Shown piece by piece: positions 58,167 to 64,000 of a stretch of DNA of 64,000 bases. Source of the DNA: Kondoa malvinella (Eukaryota; Basidiomycota; Agaricostilbomycetes; Agaricostilbales; Kondoaceae); assembly GCA_039545315.1 (NCBI GenBank), contig BCIM01000001.1, forward strand, positions 668,805 to 732,804, in the 5' to 3' direction. The notes under the pieces are model-generated. The model was not told where the DNA came from. It was given only the letters and a program-made list of their open reading frames with translations, and did no database searches. The position numbers and the translations under genes are program-made. The stretch's first letter is position 1. The number at the start of each line of letters is the position of its first letter.

Positions 58167-61100
58167 ATGGCAAAGACCGCGGGACCTGCGACTATCGGTG
58201 ATGTCAACGACGCTTTGTCGGGCCATGAACAAGCAAAGCAAGGGTCCGCTACGATTGGAGAAGCTGCAGATAAGGCGTCAGATCCTTCCTTGGTACCCAT
58301 CAGAAGGGATTTCGTTGTGCCCCGGTCTACAACTCGAGATTCATCTCAAGAAGTAGAATCCGACGAGGCCGCTCAGCAAGCCCTTCTGATAGAGACTGCT
58401 CTGTCGTACACAAGTAGTCCGTCGTCGATACTGAACACGACCGAAGCTATACGGCCTCAGCACAGCAGATCACGTACTTCACCTGCCCGGAGACGGTCTT
58501 CCTCTCCCTCAAAAAGCGCCTCGTCCTCAGTGTCGTCCTATCTCCTCGATGATGGAATACAGCAGGATACGTCAGAATCAAGCGATGGCGGCTCTAGTCC
58601 TGTCATACATACTATTCCGGGCAATAGATCAAGTACGGGCAACATATACAAAAAGCCAATCCCAGCATCAATATTACAGGCTACTCGACCAGGCTATAAG
58701 CGACAGCGAACGAACTCACATCCCACCTTTCTCTTGCGAACAACAACCGCCCCATCCGGTTCTCGCTCGCCCAGTCGCACCAACACGCCTGTCAACCGGA
58801 CACCTACAAAACGCCTATCGCATCCAACGAGATCTCATTCTGCTTCTCTACCTAATGGACGCATACGCTCAGACTCGAAGCCTCCTTCTCCCTTCCCATA
58901 TGATGTACAAGAATCGCCGCGATTCGCCAATGCTTTGCAGCGGTCGCCAGAAGATGAAGATGGACCCATCGACAACCAAAAATCTTCCTCATCCGAAACA
59001 TTCAGTCCGCCAAAACCACGTAAAAGGCGGAAATCGCCAGACCGAACTGCTTCTCGTCCAGAACAAGAAGGCATCGACTTTATCGAACCAGAACCTTCGT
59101 CTCCATCCTCCGATCAAGGCACACGAAGGTCTTCACCAAAGCGTAAACGCGCTGTGAGGAAAAGCATTTCAGAACCAGCCCAAACGTCCGACACACCAGT
59201 CGAAACAGACGCGGCTGCTCTTCGCGGTCTGCTAGCTCAAGTCGACATCACTTCTGCACTTGAACTGGTCAAAAGTGTTCAGCAACAACAACAGCAGCAG
59301 AATGAACAAACGCATATACCCAGACCTGCTTCCATGCGGTTTCCCAAAAGTGAGGAAGTAATCTCGCATGATTTCGAGCATGAGAAGAGGGAAAGGCGCT
59401 TCTCAATACATAGGAATAAAACCAAGAGCGTTAGTAAAGATTCGGCGGGCATGAGCAGGAGTCATTCGGTCGCTGGGTTCTTGGGACTGGGCAAAGGCAA
59501 AGGGAAGGAGAAGGAAGAGGAAGCTCGGACTGGAGAATTGAGGGCTTTTGAGGGTGAGTGCATCGAATGGAGTGAAGCAATGGCTAAGACTGGCCGACAG
59601 AATCGATACATCGCGTCTATCTCACATTGTCGCCTGCTACAGTCACAAGAGCGGACAATGCCCGAGCTAATCTGGAGGAGCGATATGCGCCCGTATACAA
59701 TGCGATAGAAGAACACGAGCCGATACCTTCTTTGCTGAATGTTGCTCGCTGGCGTCAACGGCGGACGAGTTCAGAAAGGTCGATGAGAAGAATGAGCTTG
59801 GACCAGTCTTCATCAAGATCTGGAGATCATGGACTGTTTACAAAAGCCACTGCTCTTCTGCATCGATCAGACACGGTCTACAGCAATGCTCACAACTCGG
59901 ATGCCTCGTCTATGCAATCTTTCCCGCTCCAAGATTCGACCAGGTCGCTGTTGAAGAAGAGTTCAAATCGTTCTGATCTGCCAGGTCAAGCTTGGAACAT
60001 TCAACCGCAAGAGCTGACCGAGTTTCTGGTTGCCGAAGATAAAGAGGAGGACGACGACTCGTCTATCAAAGAGCGTCCTATCGATAATCCATCTATTCTC
60101 ATGCCAGCAGCACATATACAACCTCAGATGAAACGCTCTGGATCTCTGCGAAGTGTCGCCTCCCGATCATCAGCTGCCAAATCAACAGGAACTTCTCCGC
60201 CCACCGCTTCTCGTCTCAAAAGTTCCCCTCGAAAACCTTTCGACGACTCTCCCAGCCGCAAGCTCAACAACTCTGTATCTCCGGCTCCTTTAGAACCTAC
60301 GCCAGAAAGCCCAGATCCGGAAGAACCAAACCACACCATCACCAACCGCGGAAGGAAGCGCATGGTTTCGACTCCGGCACATAGCGATACAGAATCGCAT
60401 ACACCTCGCTTTGCGCCTCATACCAAGAAAAGGCGAGAATCTACTTCTACGAACGACGTCTGGAGTCCGGAGACGAGCGATGCGGAAGGACCTCGACGAC
60501 GCAATTCGCAGCTCAACGGTCCAAAATTCGCTAGTCGACTCAGAAGCAGTCCAAAAACGACTGTGGACGACGCTGACTCGACCAAAGGAACCGATCACGA
60601 AGACAACCATCGGCGAAGTGGATTTGGTGCTGCTTTAGCTTCTTTGACCAGCATGCACGATAGCGGACCAGGTAGAAAGCTACATCACCATCATCACTCT
60701 CGACATGAAGCTCCTAGCTCGTTGCGTAGCAGTCAATTGGCTTCGGCTGAGAAAGCACCAGATCAATTCGCGGATCAGCTGCCTTGGTCAATGATTCTTG
60801 GGTTGGACATTTCCGGACCAGTCTTTCCAGAGAGATCACGTCCAGCTTACACGGCAGGCGATGACGATACAACAGATATGCGTCAACAGGACGAGTAAGG
60901 TTATTAAGGTCAATGTCAGAACGGGAGACTGACAATGATATACAGGCTCGTCAGTGCTATTTCAGAATTCCTTCACCGGGCAGACAGGTCAATACCTGAA
61001 GCTCCGCCTAAGATTCGGCGCTATCTCGACCAGCTACACAATCATACTGTAAACACCAAAATCGTCTCTCGCTCGACAGTAGAATGCCAGCTAGAAATGC

Positions 61101-61841
61101 CGACAATACACGGCCGCATCAAAGAAGAAGTCGACTCTTTGCCGCATGATATCGGTACAGCGAGGTTTCAAGAGCACGAGCAAATGTATAGCGAAGAAGA
61201 AGAGCTAGACCATCACTCAGACGATGAAGTTGCGGCACCAAAGCTTCCAAAAGGAGCTCATCGACACCCAAAATCAGCTTCTCTAGATTCTTCTGCACTG
61301 TCGAAGCCAACTCAGGGGCAGCCTCCCGCTCGTCGTCGTACCTTGGCATCCAGCTCTGCGCCCAAAGCAGACGCGGATCAGTCATTAGTAGACCCTCTGC
61401 CTGGTCTCGAGCATATCATATCTGAATTCGAGGGTGCTTGCAATGATGGAAAGAGCCGGCTGTTTGAGCATCATGCTGTCCAAGCGGATCTGAAGGAGCG
61501 CATACTCGACTTGATGGAAAAGGCAAACTCAATTCAGGAGTACAACGATCAGACTATTGAGCCTGTGAGTCATCTGCCTCCGCGTTGAGGATTCCACTCA
61601 TGTGTTCGAGCAGACTCTGGGATCTTTAGAAGAAATGCTTCTGAAAGTTCGGCCTGTTGTCAACAACAAGAGCAGAAGCATGGACTTCTGTTGGACGCTC
61701 TGTGCAGCGGCTCTCAGCAGCGTCTTCTGGGTCATCCGTCTTTTGGCCTCGATCATATCCACCTTCACACATCACCCCTTTATCAGCTGCTTTCTTCTGG
61801 TCGGAGCGACTGTATATGCATTCACCGATATCACGCTGTAA
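58167..61841 (+). CDS. Large disordered protein with C-terminal membrane anchor
   Basis: Introns near 59553-59600, 60892-60948 and 61570-61615 join four exons into about 1,170 aa. The first 900 residues are Ser/Pro/Arg-rich with basic patches (KPRKRRKSPDRTA, SSPKRKRAVRKS) resembling nuclear localisation signals, and a poly-Gln run. A more structured region follows (LVSAISEFLHRADRSIPEAP; FEGACNDGKSRLFEHHAVQA; DLKERILDLMEKANSIQEYN, coiled coil). The C-terminus has two hydrophobic segments (FCWTLCAAALSSVFWVIRLL; FISCFLLVGATVYAF) and six last residues. Basic nucleoplasmic-type body plus C-terminal anchor suggests a nuclear envelope or ER protein. Family not recognised. Confidence 0.7.
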
Positions 61842-62041
61842 AAATACTGTACAGAGCTGTGTAGAAATAGTTTAGACATGCACTTTCGTTTCATCGCTTG
61901 CTTCTGATCATCGACATCTGTGGACACTCACGCGTGGCCTCGCTTATACTATACCCTCAGACTCCTCAGTGTTCTGACCAAACTTCTATGGCGTGCGCTA
62001 TCGCCTCTATCGATGCGTCGAAAGTAAACGCTGAAATAAAC

Positions 62042-63669
62042 ATGCATGGCAACAGTTTTAGCTTTTCCAAGCCTGCAGCTCCAGCTGCGGGCAGTCCATT
62101 CTCATTCGGAGCTCCAGCAGCGAATGCTCAACCTGCTGCTGCGTCTCCCTTCTCTGGATTTGGTACACCGAGCACATCTGCTCAAGCGTCAACTTCGACA
62201 CCTGCTTTCTCCTTTGGGTAGGCTCGCTGAGAATTGCACGTCTCGTATATGAAACCTGGAATGCATGTCTACAGGGCCACTTCGCAACCGGCTGCATCAG
62301 GTGGACTGTTCGGTCAAGCAGCTCCAGCGTCGACAGCAGCACCTTCGACAGGTCTCTTTGGATCTAGTCTATTTGGGCAATCACAAGCACAGCAACAACC
62401 TGCTGCTCCTCCAGCTACCAATTCGTTTGGCGGTACGTGCAATGCAGCTACATGTCGTGTATGGTCTAGCTCATATAACAAATCGCCTGAAGGTCTATTC
62501 GGGAACACATCGCAAGCTCAACCTGCAACCGGTTTATTCGGCAGCACATCACAAGCTCAGCCTAGCACAGGGCTGTTTGGTAGTACGCAACAGCCAGCGA
62601 CGGGACTGTTTGGTAGCACTTCGCAAGCACCAGCGACAGGTCTGTTCGGTAGTACGACGCAGCCTCAGCAGCAGCAACAAGCACAACAGCCACCTGCAGC
62701 TTTGGCCAAGACTACGAAATTCGAAGACTTGCCTGAGGGTGTAAGAAAACATTTGCAGGAATTCCAGTGCGTATGACATTCCCTGTGGCTCATTCGAGCC
62801 TAAAGGCACATCCAATGTCTCCAGAAACAACCTTGAAGCAAAGAAAGCCATCATCGAAGAACTAAATACGCAGACTCTCGGTGACAGTCTCTCCAAAACG
62901 GCTTTGAGATTACGCGAAGTGTCTTGGGTCAGTTGACATTCATATCCCCTGGGCCTTGGTTGCTGAGCAACTTTACACTGGTCGAATAGGACTTCAACAG
63001 CCTTCTGACGGTACTCGATTCGGCAAAACGCTCGTCAGATGATGTGCAGAAACGATTCGAAGTAGATTTACAAGATGTTTGTCGAGCAGTCAAGATAGTC
63101 GATAATCACAGCGGATCGGCTTCTGCGCCTGTAGTGAATACTACAACAAATGGTGTGGTAGATTCTTCTTTCCCTTACAAGTGCGTGCACTGCAGCTAGC
63201 AGCATCACTTGCTGAGCTTTAAGCTATTCGACAGGTACTTTAAGCGGAATACCGAAGACTTGGCAAGGCGGATACAAATGTATCAAGATACTGTCGAAGT
63301 GAGCTCAATTGATCCCTGCTTTTCTGTTCAGTCAAATGACTTGATCTTCCTCGCATAGCAAATACAAAGCCAGCTCACACACCACGACCCAGATCACGTC
63401 AAAGCAATCGTGCCTACCTTGAAAGCACAACACGCGCTAGCACTTTCAGTCGCAGCCAATATTGCTGGACTGCACAATGATCTAGAAGAGATGAAACAAG
63501 TCTACACGCGTTTATGGCAGCAAAAGACAGGGCACAGCGGTGTAAGAGATCCCTTTCTGGAGGTGAGTGAAGTTCTGCAGCGAAGTGGTTTGTCTGACAT
63601 CATGTCAAGGCTGGCATCACTAGCGCGCCGCCGGTCAATGGTCAATTGTCGAATTTGAGGATAGGGTAG
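62042..63669 (+). CDS. NUP49: FG nucleoporin of the NUP49/NUP58 type
   Basis: ATG 62042 starts MHGNSFSFSKPAAPAAGSPF. The N-terminal half has FG and GLFG repeats (SGGLFGQ, TGLFGSS, GLFGNTSQAQPATGLFGST, repeated five more times). The C-terminal half is coiled coil: TTKFEDLPEGVRKHLQEFQ, RNNLEAKKAIIEELNTQTLG, DFNSLLTVLDSAKRSSDDVQ, YFKRNTEDLARRIQMYQDTV, EQIQSQLTHHDPD. The order matches Nup49/Nup58, part of the Nsp1/Nup62 central channel trimer. Seven or so introns; the last exon begins AGITSAPPVNG and ends TAG 63667-63669. An in-frame ATG at 61988 is an alternative start. Confidence 0.87.
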
Positions 63670-64000
63670 ATGAGGGCATTTGGGGTGTAAGCTAAACATA
63701 CAATGCTATGCTCTTTTGGCCTGTGAATAATTGAAACTCGTGTGAAGACTGAGAGTGCCGTGATGAGCAAGCAGTATCATGGTACAGCCAATAATATGTT
63801 GCAAACGATGATACAACAATGCTGAACTAATATATACGGTCCTGCACATGCCTATGTAAAGCGTCCAAGAAAGTCTAACCAGCAAACCACCGGATTATGC
63901 GACTTGCGCAGGTTTTTCGCTACAGCATGAATCAGCAACGCAAACATGGCGTGAGACAAGGCCACACACTCTTTGGCAACGTCCTTCTGGAGCATAGCTT
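63670..64000. other. Window end without a supported gene
   Basis: No coding frame with domain logic is seen in the last 330 bp. It probably holds the nucleoporin 3' UTR and flanking sequence of a gene outside the window. Confidence 0.4.

Noticed and set aside
1..64000. tRNA genes, CRISPR arrays, transposons or a biosynthetic cluster
   Set aside because: No tRNA-like cloverleaf with intact B-box, no spaced direct repeats, no transposase, integrase or reverse transcriptase frame, and no PKS/NRPS or terpene genes were seen by eye.

Overview
The window is a gene-dense nuclear segment of a fungus, most likely a basidiomycete. Almost every gene is broken by very short spliceosomal introns, about 37-67 nt, with GT..AG ends; GTAAGT/GTGAGT-type donors are mixed with many GTCAGT and a few GTCCGT or GTT donors. 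Genes lie on both strands, and neighbours are usually separated by less than 150 bp. The gene set is typical of a fungal nucleus: ATG9, OPI1-type regulator, LEU2, SIW14 phosphatase, IES1, an SSP120-like protein and a Boi/Pob1 scaffold. I cannot name the species from the sequence alone.

Layout. 1-3.7 kb: 3' end of a protein kinase, an F-box/LRR gene and NXT1. 3.7-11.2 kb: eIF2B-beta, dCMP deaminase, a 104-aa coiled protein, COQ10, an auxilin/SWA2-type co-chaperone and the complex I subunit NDUFA8. 11.2-18 kb: a VanZ-like membrane protein, COG6 and ATG9. 18-30.8 kb is the most accessory-looking part: an unrecognised membrane-associated protein, an aspartic protease with altered active-site motifs, an MFS transporter, then ARP3 and OPI1, then a tandem pair of small secreted cysteine-containing proteins, one apparently frameshifted. 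30.8-43 kb: LEU2, SIW14-like phosphatase, ITPase/HAM1, SSP120-like EF-hand protein, CDC73 and a Boi/Pob1-type SH3-SAM-PH protein. 43-53.5 kb: SNRNP40, an ARMH3 homologue, IES1, SF3B5, NOP6 and a CCCH zinc-finger protein. 53.7-63.7 kb: a Ser-rich disordered protein, SED5, a large disordered protein with a C-terminal membrane anchor, and an FG nucleoporin of the NUP49/NUP58 type.

Most genes are unrelated housekeeping genes, not a pathway cluster. Some share cellular themes: membrane traffic (auxilin, COG6, ATG9, SED5, ARMH3), RNA processing and export (NXT1, SNRNP40, SF3B5, nucleoporin), and chromatin or transcription (CDC73, IES1, OPI1). Several divergent pairs share start-to-start gaps of about 50-130 bp and probably use bidirectional promoters. 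I saw no CRISPR array, recognisable transposon, tRNA or rRNA gene. I found no clear new multi-gene system. The best candidates for novelty are the secreted-protein pair, the unrecognised 18.15-kb gene, the large membrane-anchored protein at 58-62 kb, and the recurring minimal ATG-only (or split-ATG) first exons.
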